From Plebeiibacterium marinum (GTDB lineage Bacteria; Bacteroidota; Bacteroidia; Bacteroidales; Marinilabiliaceae): a stretch of 56,334 bases of DNA. The first letter of the stretch is position 1; every line of letters starts with the position of its first letter. This document shows, one piece after another, positions 46,746 through 55,984 of this stretch. The notes below the pieces were generated by a model. The model was not told where the DNA came from. It did not search any database and saw only the letters and a list, made by a program, of their open reading frames with translations. Location: assembly GCF_026013615.1 (NCBI RefSeq), contig NZ_JAPDPI010000033.1:1-56334 (forward strand), written 5' to 3'. A program made the position numbers and the translations under genes.

Positions 46746-49172
46746 ATGAGATTAAAAATATTATTATTGATAGTGATTGTTTCAGGTACTTTTGTTTTAG
46801 CACAAAATCAATCACGTAATGTTATCACATTGTCCGATAACTGGAAGTTTACTAAAGGTGATGTTCAGGGAGCGGAAAAAGCAGATTTTGTTACCAAAGG
46901 TTGGCAAACCGTTAGTGTGCCCCATGATTGGGCAATATACGGACCGTTTGATAAGGAAGTGGATAAACAGACAGTAAGGATTGTTCAGAACCAGGAGAAA
47001 GAGGCCACAGAAAAAACAGGGCGTACAGGTTCGTTGCCACACATTGGAGTAGGGTGGTATAGAACAACATTTGATTTACCTGAATTAGAAAAGGGGAAGA
47101 AAGTCCTTTTGCAATTTGATGGAGCAATGAGCAATGCCCGGGTTTTTGTTAATGGTAATGAAGTGGGGTGTCGTCCATATGGGTACAGCTATTTTTATTT
47201 TGATATTTCACAACATCTTGTACCTGGTAAAAATACCTTGGCGGTGCGTTTGGAGAATCCGGGAAAAGCTTCTCGCTGGTATCCGGGAGCAGGAATTTAC
47301 AGAAAAGTTCAGCTGATTGTAAAAGATGAAGTTTGTTTTCAGCATTGGGGAACTTTTGTAACAACGCCATATGTTGATGGAGGGGTGGCTAAAGTAAACA
47401 TCAAATCAAAGGTGAATGGCAAGGATTTAAGCATAAAAACTATTATTAAAGATGCTGCCGGAAAAATTATAGCAGAGAAGGTTTCAAGTGAAAGGTATGG
47501 TGATGAGGTTGAGCAAAATATTGCTGTTAAAAACCCTGAGTTATGGAGTCCTGATACTCCGGTTCTATATTCGGTAGAAATGCAATTATATCAAAATAAT
47601 GAACTTAAGGATGTTCAGGTTATCCCATTCGGGATAAGAACTATTTCCTACGGACCGGATAAAGGTTTTGAACTGAACGGGAAAACCACCAAGTTTAAAG
47701 GGGTGTGCCTGCATCATGATTTAGGTCCCCTTGGGGCTGCAGTGAATATTGCTGCATTAAAGCGCCAGCTTACTATTTTAAAGGATATGGGGTGTAATGC
47801 CATCCGTTCCGCCCATAATATGCCATCGCACGAACAATTGGAATTGTGTGATGAAATGGGCTTCTTGTTTTTGGCCGAGAGCTTTGATGAATGGGCAAAG
47901 CCTAAGGTGAAAAATGGATATAATCTGTATTTTAATGAGTGGGCAGAGAAAGATGTGATCAACCTGGTAAGAGCCACACGCAATCACCCCTGCATAGTTA
48001 TGTGGAGCTCTGGAAATGAAGTGCCCGACCAGCATGGGAGTATAGGTGTAAAGAGGGCGAAGTGGCTTCAGGATATTTTTCATCGGGAAGATCCGACAAG
48101 GCCGGTAACAGTAGGGATGGATCAGGTAAATGCCGTAATGAAAAGTGGTTTTGGTGCCATCATGGATATTCCGGGATTAAACTACAGGGTTCATTTATAT
48201 GAAGAAGCTTATGAACGTTTCCCACAAGGCTTTTTGCTGGGATCAGAGACTGCATCCACTGTAAGTTCACGTGGAGTATATAAGTTTCCTGTTGAAATAG
48301 CTAAAGGAAAGCAATATGCTGATGGTCAGTGTTCGTCTTATGACTTTGAGTATTGCAGCTGGAGTAACCTGCCTGATGATGATTTTGTTTTGCAGGATGA
48401 TAAGGATTGGGTAATTGGAGAGTTTGTATGGACCGGTTTTGATTATCTGGGAGAACCTACTCCGTACGATACCTACTGGCCTTCGCGAAGTTCGTATTTT
48501 GGTATCTGTGATTTGGCAGGACTGCCAAAGGACCGCTATTATCTTTACCGTAGCCGTTGGAATACAAAAGAAGAAACACTTCATATTTTGCCCCATTGGA
48601 ATTGGGAAGGGAGAGAAGGCGAAACTACACCGGTTTTTGTTTATACCAGTTACAGCAAAGCTGAACTTTTTATAAATGGAAAAAGCCAGGGCATACAAAG
48701 TAAGAGCGATGAATCAAAACAACACAGGTATCGCTTGATGTGGATGGATGTTAAGTATGAACCCGGAACAGTAAAAGTAGTAGCATATGATAAGGATGGC
48801 AATCCTGCTGCGGAAAAAGAGATTAAAACAGCAGGGAAACCTCATCATCTGGAACTGGTGGCAGACAGGGAGATGATAAAAGCTGATGGGAATGATTTAA
48901 GCTTTGTAACGGTTTCGGTTGTGGATGAGGATGGTAATATTTGTCCAACGGCTTCTCATCAATTAAGTTTTAAAGTATCCGGCAAAGGTACGTATAGAGC
49001 TGCCTGTAACGGGGATGCAACTTCATTGGAAATGTTTCATATGCCCACCATGAAAGCTTTTAGTGGTAAACTGGTGGTATTGGTACAATCTCAAAAAGAA
49101 GCGGGAGATATAAAATTAAAGGTGAGTGCAAAGGGTTTGCAATCGGAAGAAATTGTGATAAAATCATTGTAG
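46746..49172 (+). CDS. GH2 beta-galactosidase with DUF4982 and Ig-like C-terminus
   Basis: 808 residues from ATG 46746. Signal peptide about 1-19 (FVLAQ). The N-terminal jelly-roll (ISLSDNW-type start, VSVPHDWAIYGPFD, GAGIYRKVQLIV), Ig-like domain and TIM barrel (RSAHNMPSHEQLELCDEMGF) are followed by a DUF4982 region (HILPHWNWEGREG, AELFINGKSQG) and an Ig-like tail. The acid/base is Glu425 in WSSGNEVPDQ and the nucleophile Glu501 in GSETAST. Beta-galactosidases of this layout act on galacto-oligosaccharides; other beta-glycosides are possible. It shares little beyond the fold with the two other GH2 enzymes of the window. Confidence 0.9.
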   Translation: MRLKILLLIVIVSGTFVLAQNQSRNVITLSDNWKFTKGDVQGAEKADFVTKGWQTVSVPHDWAIYGPFDKEVDKQTVRIVQNQEKEATEKTGRTGSLPHIGVGWYRTTFDLPELEKGKKVLLQFDGAMSNARVFVNGNEVGCRPYGYSYFYFDISQHLVPGKNTLAVRLENPGKASRWYPGAGIYRKVQLIVKDEVCFQHWGTFVTTPYVDGGVAKVNIKSKVNGKDLSIKTIIKDAAGKIIAEKVSSERYGDEVEQNIAVKNPELWSPDTPVLYSVEMQLYQNNELKDVQVIPFGIRTISYGPDKGFELNGKTTKFKGVCLHHDLGPLGAAVNIAALKRQLTILKDMGCNAIRSAHNMPSHEQLELCDEMGFLFLAESFDEWAKPKVKNGYNLYFNEWAEKDVINLVRATRNHPCIVMWSSGNEVPDQHGSIGVKRAKWLQDIFHREDPTRPVTVGMDQVNAVMKSGFGAIMDIPGLNYRVHLYEEAYERFPQGFLLGSETASTVSSRGVYKFPVEIAKGKQYADGQCSSYDFEYCSWSNLPDDDFVLQDDKDWVIGEFVWTGFDYLGEPTPYDTYWPSRSSYFGICDLAGLPKDRYYLYRSRWNTKEETLHILPHWNWEGREGETTPVFVYTSYSKAELFINGKSQGIQSKSDESKQHRYRLMWMDVKYEPGTVKVVAYDKDGNPAAEKEIKTAGKPHHLELVADREMIKADGNDLSFVTVSVVDEDGNICPTASHQLSFKVSGKGTYRAACNGDATSLEMFHMPTMKAFSGKLVVLVQSQKEAGDIKLKVSAKGLQSEEIVIKSL

Positions 49173-49354
49173 CATTCTTAGTGATAAGAGCGCTTGTACA
49201 GAAGGATGCGACACGTATATTTTTACATTTTGCCATCTGTCAGGACTAGCCTGGTCATGGAGTTTTAATGCAATAATGTGCTGGTTTTTCCAAAGTAGCA
49301 CGATATGTCCGGTTCTTTGACGGATTTTTAATAGTAAAAAAGACTATTATTCTA

Positions 49355-49362
49355 TATTTTTG
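49355..49362 (+). promoter_or_regulatory. -7 box (TATTTTTG) of the GH27 gene
   Basis: An exact TAnnTTTG match in the 241-bp gap, about 50 bp before ATG 49414. No clear -33 at the usual spacing. Confidence 0.4.
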
Positions 49363-49413
49363 ATGTTTTAATGATTTATAGTTGTTAATCAGAAACTCAA
49401 TTTAGGTATTACG

Positions 49414-51732
49414 ATGAAAAATTTGTGTCTTACATTTACTGCAGGCCTGGTGCTTTTGTTAGGAGCATGCAATTTGAATAATAAACCTGCATCCTCCGGG
49501 GAAGAGGTGACCGGATTTAAAAAATGGGCAGCCACTCCGCCTATGGGATGGAATAGCTGGGATTGTTTTGGTCCGTCGGTTGTGGAAGCAGAGGTAAAAG
49601 CCAATGCCGATTATATGGCAAAACATTTAAAAGAATCAGGTTGGGAATATATTGTTGTTGATATCAGGTGGTATGCCGATAACCAAACTACAGGTCATTA
49701 TAATCCTTACGATGAAACAGATTTTGTGATTGATGAGAATGGCAGGTATATGCCATCGCCTAAAAGGTTTCCTTCGTCTGCAAATGGTGCCGGTTTTAAG
49801 CCCCTGGCAGATTATATACATAACCTCGGTTTAAAGTTTGGTATCCATATTATGCGAGGGGTACCCAAAGAGGCTGTATTCAATAAAATGCCAATAAAGG
49901 GTACTAATATTACAGCTGACCAGATATATTCAACTGAATCGGAGTGTACCTGGTTAAAGGATAATTATACTGTGGTAAGAAGCAAGGAAGGGGCTCAGGA
50001 GTATTATAATTCTATTTTGGATTTATATGCATCCTGGGGTGTTGATTATATTAAAGTGGATGATTTATCGCGCCCATACCATACCGATGAAATAGAAATG
50101 CTGCGTAAGGCAATCGATCAGACCGGACGTCCTATTGTATTGAGCATGTCGCCGGGGGCTACTCCTATTGATCAGCATGAGCATGCTACTAATCATGCCA
50201 ATATGTGGAGGACAATTGATGATTTTTGGGATAATTGGGCGCAGTTAAATTATTCGTTTGGTATGTGTGCCAAGTGGGCTCCATATATTACAACGGGAGC
50301 CTGGCCTGATGCTGATATGCTTCCTTTGGGCAAGTTTATCAGGGGCGAAAGGGCTACTGATCGTTATACTAATTTTACTAAAGATGAACAATATACCTTA
50401 ATGACATTGTGGTCGATGTTTAAGTCGCCTTTGATGTTTGGGGGTAACCTTCCTGATAATGATGAATTTACTAATTCGATTATTACCAATAAGGAAGTGT
50501 TGTATGTAAATAAGTATTCAAGGAATAATAAAGAATTATACGCTAAAGATGACATTACGGTATGGACTGCAGATGATCCGGCAAACGGAGATGTTTTTGT
50601 AGCCCTGTTTAACAATGAGGGCGACGGTTTTATAAAAACAAAAGACCTTTTATACAGGAGTGGAACCGTATCGCAATTAACAGATGGATTTGGAGAGCAT
50701 ATTGATGTAGAGTTGCCGGAAGGGAGTACAGAGCTTTACTTAATTGTAAATGATAGTGGAGATGGTATTGCATGGGATCATGCTAACTGGATTAATCCGG
50801 AGATTGAATTATCAACAGGGAAGAAGATTAAACTTACAGACTTGAAATGGCAGTATGCAACTGCAGGATGGGGTGAAGTGAGTGTTAATAAAAGTGTTTC
50901 GGGTAAAGAATTGAATGTGAAAGGTACTGTGTACAAAAATGGAATTGGTACCCATTCGCAGTCTATTATTATGTATCAGATTCCGGATAATAGTGTTCGT
51001 TTTACAACATTTGCAGGGCTGGATAAAGCTGCTACCGATGTGAAAGGCGGAACTACCGTTGAGTTTATGCTGGCCACCCAGGATCCAACCCCAAGAACGG
51101 TGGACTTGAGTAAAGCCATTGCCAATACAGGAAGAATCAGCAGGACTACCACTGTGAAATCCAAAGAGGTTAAGGCCGATATTTCGGGTGCTCAAAAGTT
51201 GTATTTGGTAGTAACGGATGCAGGAGATAATTCGGGTCATGACCATGCCAATTGGATTAATCCCACTATTTATAAAGAAAATGGGGAGGCACTTTCTTTA
51301 ACAGATATAGATTGGGTTAGTGCATCTTGTGGATGGTCAACGGTTCAGAAAAACAAGTCTGTTGCAGGAAATAAATTAACCGTAGCAGGTAAAGTTTACA
51401 AAACCGGAATAGGAACGCACTCAAACTCTGTTATAGAATTTGATGTTCCTGAAGGTTATACCCAATTTAAGGCATTGTGTTCGTACGATGATGAAGTACT
51501 TGATGCCCCTGATGGCGTAACAATGGAGTTTCTGGTTTACACAGAAAACCCGGTTTTGGATAATACCATCAGTATTCCTGTTGATTTAGAGGGATTAGGT
51601 TTTAAAGGTGAATGTACTATTCGTGATTTATGGAAAAATGAGGATGTTGGTACGTATTCCAATACAGAATTTGCTCCGTCAATTCCAACACATGGGGTTG
51701 GTTTTTATAGGGTTTCCGGAGAAAAGAAATAG
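49414..51732 (+). CDS. GH27 alpha-galactosidase-family lipoprotein with two inserted NPCBM modules
   Basis: 772 residues with lipobox LLGAC. The GH27 TIM barrel (about 37-385) begins PPMGWNSWDCFG. The nucleophile is Asp216 in YIKVDD and the acid/base Asp270 in MWRTIDDFWDNW. The C-terminal beta-domain starts at about 388 (DVFVALFNNEG) but is interrupted by two tandem NPCBM (CBM51-like) modules at about 435-555 and 588-715. They share DHANWINP, the KSVxGxxL pattern and GIGTHS. The beta-domain then resumes at about 720 (DLEGLGF, IRDLWKNEDVG, IPTHGVGFYRV). It would release alpha-linked galactose or beta-L-arabinopyranose, both known in GH27. A strong terminator follows. Confidence 0.88.
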   Translation: MKNLCLTFTAGLVLLLGACNLNNKPASSGEEVTGFKKWAATPPMGWNSWDCFGPSVVEAEVKANADYMAKHLKESGWEYIVVDIRWYADNQTTGHYNPYDETDFVIDENGRYMPSPKRFPSSANGAGFKPLADYIHNLGLKFGIHIMRGVPKEAVFNKMPIKGTNITADQIYSTESECTWLKDNYTVVRSKEGAQEYYNSILDLYASWGVDYIKVDDLSRPYHTDEIEMLRKAIDQTGRPIVLSMSPGATPIDQHEHATNHANMWRTIDDFWDNWAQLNYSFGMCAKWAPYITTGAWPDADMLPLGKFIRGERATDRYTNFTKDEQYTLMTLWSMFKSPLMFGGNLPDNDEFTNSIITNKEVLYVNKYSRNNKELYAKDDITVWTADDPANGDVFVALFNNEGDGFIKTKDLLYRSGTVSQLTDGFGEHIDVELPEGSTELYLIVNDSGDGIAWDHANWINPEIELSTGKKIKLTDLKWQYATAGWGEVSVNKSVSGKELNVKGTVYKNGIGTHSQSIIMYQIPDNSVRFTTFAGLDKAATDVKGGTTVEFMLATQDPTPRTVDLSKAIANTGRISRTTTVKSKEVKADISGAQKLYLVVTDAGDNSGHDHANWINPTIYKENGEALSLTDIDWVSASCGWSTVQKNKSVAGNKLTVAGKVYKTGIGTHSNSVIEFDVPEGYTQFKALCSYDDEVLDAPDGVTMEFLVYTENPVLDNTISIPVDLEGLGFKGECTIRDLWKNEDVGTYSNTEFAPSIPTHGVGFYRVSGEKK

Positions 51733-51802
51733 CTTTTAAACAGACTTATAGAGCTAGTGAAAAACATAAGGCAGCATCTGTAATAGATCTGCAAATTGAC
51801 TA

Positions 51803-51840
51803 AAAAGAGGGTGTCTTAGAAAAATGACACCCTCTTTTTT
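51803..51840 (+). terminator. Rho-independent terminator after GH27
   Basis: aaaagagggtgtc and gacaccctctttttt form a perfect stem of at least 10 bp with six Ts. It separates the GH35-GH43 pair as its own transcription unit. Confidence 0.88.
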
Positions 51841-51970
51841 CATTATATAGGTAGCTTTTGTTTGTTTTAAAATAAGATAGTCCATTAATATCAAAAAACC
51901 ATCCATTTTTTATATCTCAGGAAAGGCAGATATTTGTATACAGTCAAAGGGAAATCGCTAATTTTTATTT

Positions 51971-54364
51971 ATGAAAAATCTGATATTAATTATACTTAGT
52001 GTTTGGGGAGCAATTTCTGCTTACTCTCAAAATGTTTATAACATAAATATTGATAAACCTGAAAAGGAGATATTACGAGGGCATCTTGATTTAGGGGGCA
52101 CAAATCCTGCAGGGGAAGAGATTACAGTAAACAGTTATTATATAGAAAAGGATGGCAAACCATTTTTTCCGGTTATTGGTGAATTCCACTTTTCCAGGTG
52201 TCCTGAAGAATATTGGGAAGAGGAGATCCTGAAAATGAAAGCAGGCGGTATTAACGTTATTGCCACCTATGTTTTCTGGAATTTGCACGAACGGAATGAA
52301 GGTAAGTTTGACTGGAGCGGAGACCTGAACTTAAGAAAGTTTGTGGAGTTGATAGAAAAGCATAAATTATTTACCATTGTCCGGATGGGGCCTTTTTGTC
52401 ATGGCGAAATGCGCAATGGGGGTATGCCGGATTGGTTGTATGGCCGTACTTTTGAAGTGAGAAGCAACGATCCTGAATATCTGGAGTATGTAGATGCCTT
52501 ATATGGTCAGATTGCTTCGCAGATAAAAGGACTTCTTTATAAAGATGGGGGGCCAGTTATAGGTGTGCAATTGGAAAATGAATACCAACACTCAGCAGCA
52601 CCATGGGAGTTTACCTTTCCTGGAAGTAAAAAGGAGCTGACCGTAGCAGATTTGGATGCGGCCCTGGCACATGAACAAATTGCCGATACTGAAGGTGTAA
52701 ACCCCAGGTATGAATATGGAAAAAAGCATATGAACAACCTGAAACAAATAGCATTAAAACATGGGGTTGATGTGCCTGTTTATACTGCTACAGGATGGGG
52801 TAATGCAACAATTGTAGAAAAGGGAAGTATCCCGGTTACTGCAGGGTATGCCTATCCTTTTTGGGCAAAACCACAAGCATCCGGTTTTTATCTTTTTAAA
52901 GATATTCATAAGTACCCCGATTATAGCCCGGTTAGTTACGATACCGATCTGTATCCTTCTATTCCCTGTGAAATAGGACCGGGTATCCAGCCAAAGTTCT
53001 CACGCCGTCCTATTGTGGCGTACGAAAGCGTAAACCCTTTGATGGTTCGCATTATAGGAAGTGGCTCAAACGGGATTGGGTACTACATGTATCATGGAGG
53101 AACAACCCCTCAATATGATGGAAAATTTTACAACGAACAGGCCAATGGGATTCCGCGGATGAATTATGATTTTCAGGCTCCTTTAGGACAGTATGGCCAG
53201 GCGCGTTACCACTATAAACACTTGCGTATGCTGCACTTGTTTTTGGATGCCTGCAGTGACCAGTTGGCACCGATGAAAACAGTGTTGCCGGAGACTAATG
53301 CATCTATAAAACCTGAAGATAACGAAACATTGCGATACGCAGTTCGTTCCTATGGTGAGTCGGGTTTTTTGTTTATGGTCAATTTTCAGGATCATATTGA
53401 AGTGAAGGATATTGAAGATGTCAGCGTGAAAATTGAAACATCGGGCGAAACCATCTCATTCCCGCTAAAAGGAACGTTTGACTTGCCGAAAGCAGCCAGT
53501 GCCATTTTCCCGTTTAACCTGAAGCTTGCTCATACCTTTATCAGGTCAGCTACCGTTCAGCCATTAACGGTATTGCATCAGAGTGAAGGAAATTGTTATG
53601 TATTCTCGTCTGTTGATGGCATAAAGCCGGAGCTGAATTTTTTGCAGGAGACTAAAATTTCAAAACTAAGGAATGCTTCAGTGGTATCGGTGAATGGTTT
53701 AAAATCAGTCCAGGCACAGGGAAATGCACCCTTTTCGTTTGAGATAAATGGTGATAAAATTATGGTGTTGTCGCAATCGTTGGCTCTTAATGCCTTGAAG
53801 GTGGGTGAATCACTGGTGATATCTGAAGCCCTTGTTCTGGAAGATCAGGGTAAGTTACAGTTTATAAGTCAGCGAACAGCAAATAAAATCCATCTTTACC
53901 CGGCAAAGGAGATTGCTTGCGATAAGGTTAATATAAGAAAAGAAAAACCGGTTTTTAAAGGATTTGCAACTTATGCAGTTGAATTTGATGAGGTAAAGCC
54001 TGAGGTTAAATTTGAGAAAGTATCTTCGCGTAAATACACCTTGGAGCTTAATTCGGATATTGCTAAACTAAATGATGTATTCGTTAATATCGACTATGTT
54101 GGCGATAGGGGATTGGCTTTTATTGATGGCGAATTGATCACAGACCATTTGTACCAGGAGCGTAAATGGGAGATTAGCCTTAAAAACTATGCCCCGCAGT
54201 TGAAAAATGATAAAATGGTGCTTGTTTTTGAACCCATGTACCCCGACTACAGCTATTTGGAAGATTTGACTCAGGTTCCGGAATTTGAAAATGGTAAATA
54301 CCTAAAGGTTAATGGTGTTGAGGTTGTTCCGGAATACAAAACTGAGCTTGTAATTAAGAAATAG
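51971..54364 (+). CDS. GH35 beta-galactosidase
   Basis: 797 residues with signal peptide (about 1-20, SAYSQ). The GH35 barrel is clear: GEFHFSRCPEEYWEEEI, TYVFWNLHERNEGKFDWSG, IVRMGPFCHGEMRNGGMPDW. The acid/base is Glu204 in GVQLENEYQ and the nucleophile Glu334 in IPCEIGPGIQ. The C-terminal 300 residues are beta-sandwich domains. It removes terminal beta-galactose, in RG-I loci usually from beta-1,3/1,6- or 1,4-galactan. No perfect promoter is visible, but tagctttt (51852-51859) is close to the -7 consensus. A GH43 gene follows 21 bp later. Confidence 0.93.
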   Translation: MKNLILIILSVWGAISAYSQNVYNINIDKPEKEILRGHLDLGGTNPAGEEITVNSYYIEKDGKPFFPVIGEFHFSRCPEEYWEEEILKMKAGGINVIATYVFWNLHERNEGKFDWSGDLNLRKFVELIEKHKLFTIVRMGPFCHGEMRNGGMPDWLYGRTFEVRSNDPEYLEYVDALYGQIASQIKGLLYKDGGPVIGVQLENEYQHSAAPWEFTFPGSKKELTVADLDAALAHEQIADTEGVNPRYEYGKKHMNNLKQIALKHGVDVPVYTATGWGNATIVEKGSIPVTAGYAYPFWAKPQASGFYLFKDIHKYPDYSPVSYDTDLYPSIPCEIGPGIQPKFSRRPIVAYESVNPLMVRIIGSGSNGIGYYMYHGGTTPQYDGKFYNEQANGIPRMNYDFQAPLGQYGQARYHYKHLRMLHLFLDACSDQLAPMKTVLPETNASIKPEDNETLRYAVRSYGESGFLFMVNFQDHIEVKDIEDVSVKIETSGETISFPLKGTFDLPKAASAIFPFNLKLAHTFIRSATVQPLTVLHQSEGNCYVFSSVDGIKPELNFLQETKISKLRNASVVSVNGLKSVQAQGNAPFSFEINGDKIMVLSQSLALNALKVGESLVISEALVLEDQGKLQFISQRTANKIHLYPAKEIACDKVNIRKEKPVFKGFATYAVEFDEVKPEVKFEKVSSRKYTLELNSDIAKLNDVFVNIDYVGDRGLAFIDGELITDHLYQERKWEISLKNYAPQLKNDKMVLVFEPMYPDYSYLEDLTQVPEFENGKYLKVNGVEVVPEYKTELVIKK

Positions 54365-54385
54365 AAACGTAAAAAAGAGATTGGG

Positions 54386-55984
54386 ATGGGCAGTGCAAAA
54401 TATATGGTTGCGAAATTAGCTTTGATTGTGTTATCCGGGTTATTCCAGACAGGAATAGCGCAGCTGCAAAATATTAAGAACGACAGGTTTTGGGATACTG
54501 CCAACGGTGAACCTATTTATAGTCAGGGAGGCGGAATCTTTCTGTTTAAGGATCCCAAAACCGGACAGGAAAAATATTATTGGTATGGAGCCTATTATAG
54601 AGAGGCTGAATTATATCGAAAGGACCCATCATGCACACAACCCAGGGATAATTTCATTGCTGTAACCTGTTATTCTTCTACAGATATGGTTAACTGGAAA
54701 TTCGAGGATTATGTATTGGATAGAAATGAAGTGGATCAACACTACGACAGTACCCGTTGGATGGGACGATTGGGAGTTGCTTTTGTTCAGGAAATAGAAC
54801 AGTACGCCATGTTTATCCAACATGATGCCGGTGTTCTGATAGCCTTGTCGGATTCCCCCAAAGGACCATTCAAGTGGCATCAGCGTTTGGATATGACAGC
54901 TACCATAGGTACCCCTAATACGGGCGACCAAACTCTTTTTACAGATCCGGATACCGAAAAATCCTACCTGGTCTACTCTTATGGAAGAGGACGTCATAAG
55001 ATCTATGTTTCGGAAATTGGAGTGAAAGAAGGCATGGTGGATTTGCTGGATTGTACTCAGGTTTTCCGGGGTAAAGGAAGGGAAGGTAACTGTATGTTCA
55101 AGTACAAAGGTAAATATTATATCTTTGCTTCAAACCTATATGGATGGGACTCATCGTATGCTTATTATTTGGTAGCTGATAATGTCAGGGGACCTTACTT
55201 GCCTACTAATGAAATGTTAGTTACTCCTGGGTGTATGGATGATTATGCGCATATAACGCAAACGGGATTTTTTGTAAATGTAAAAGGGAGCAGGCAGGAA
55301 ACCGTAGTTTATTGTGGCGACCGATGGGCAAATTTTGCCGGAAACGGTTTGGGGTATAATCAATGGTTTCCCATGTCATTTGATGGGGAGACTCCTTATT
55401 TCAATTCGCTTCACTCATGGAACTTTGATGCGACTACCGGAGAATGGAGTGTTGCAGATGATAACAACTATGTAAAAAACGGAAGCTTTGAGGCAGACCG
55501 TCGTTATATTCCTTCCCCAAAAAAACCGATACAAGAACAGCTCAGGGGATGGAATACCCTAATTTACCAGGGCAATGTGATCGTAGTGGGCGAAAAGGAA
55601 TCGCCGGTTTTAAATTACTTCAATACTCAGGCGGATAGGAAATATGTAGTTGGAGAAAAGAGTTTGAATATAGAGGATAAGGTTAGATTTAAGAGAAAAG
55701 TATACCAGACAATAGAGTCCTCGCCCTATGTAGCGTTAAAGGATGGAGATTACACTTTAACAGCAAAGGTTAAGTGTAATGGTATATTCAATAAACTTGA
55801 AATGTATGCCGAAAGTGGGGCAAAAATAAAATCAATCTCTATTGGCACCAATAATAGTTTGTGGGTTACTGTAATTCTTGATGATGTAAAGGTGAAAGAC
55901 AATAAGGTTGAAATTGGTTTTGTAGCCGAGGGAGAGGCTGGTGCCAGTTGTCAGGTTGATGATGTGACTTTTGTAAAGAAATAG
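54386..55984 (+). CDS. GH43 galactanase-like enzyme with C-terminal carbohydrate-binding-like domain
   Basis: 532 residues with signal peptide (about 1-25, TGIAQ; Met7 is an alternative start). Residues about 40-355 are a propeller homologous to the GH43 at 7837: SQGGGIFLFKDP, YYWYGAYY, GDQTLFTDPDTEKSYLVYS, REGNCMFKYKGKYY (Glu233) and CGDRWANFAGNG. The canonical N-terminal GH43 Asp is again absent. Residues about 368-532 (NNYVKNGSFEADRR... QVDDVTFVKK) form a beta-sandwich of CBM4/9/22-like type. Expected role: exo-action on beta-1,3-galactan or related side chains, targeted by the binding domain. It is co-transcribed with GH35. Confidence 0.82.
   Translation: MGSAKYMVAKLALIVLSGLFQTGIAQLQNIKNDRFWDTANGEPIYSQGGGIFLFKDPKTGQEKYYWYGAYYREAELYRKDPSCTQPRDNFIAVTCYSSTDMVNWKFEDYVLDRNEVDQHYDSTRWMGRLGVAFVQEIEQYAMFIQHDAGVLIALSDSPKGPFKWHQRLDMTATIGTPNTGDQTLFTDPDTEKSYLVYSYGRGRHKIYVSEIGVKEGMVDLLDCTQVFRGKGREGNCMFKYKGKYYIFASNLYGWDSSYAYYLVADNVRGPYLPTNEMLVTPGCMDDYAHITQTGFFVNVKGSRQETVVYCGDRWANFAGNGLGYNQWFPMSFDGETPYFNSLHSWNFDATTGEWSVADDNNYVKNGSFEADRRYIPSPKKPIQEQLRGWNTLIYQGNVIVVGEKESPVLNYFNTQADRKYVVGEKSLNIEDKVRFKRKVYQTIESSPYVALKDGDYTLTAKVKCNGIFNKLEMYAESGAKIKSISIGTNNSLWVTVILDDVKVKDNKVEIGFVAEGEAGASCQVDDVTFVKK

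Noticed and set aside
50812-51246. 144-codon minus-strand ORF
   Set aside because: Shadow of the NPCBM region of the GH27 gene; no domain recognised.
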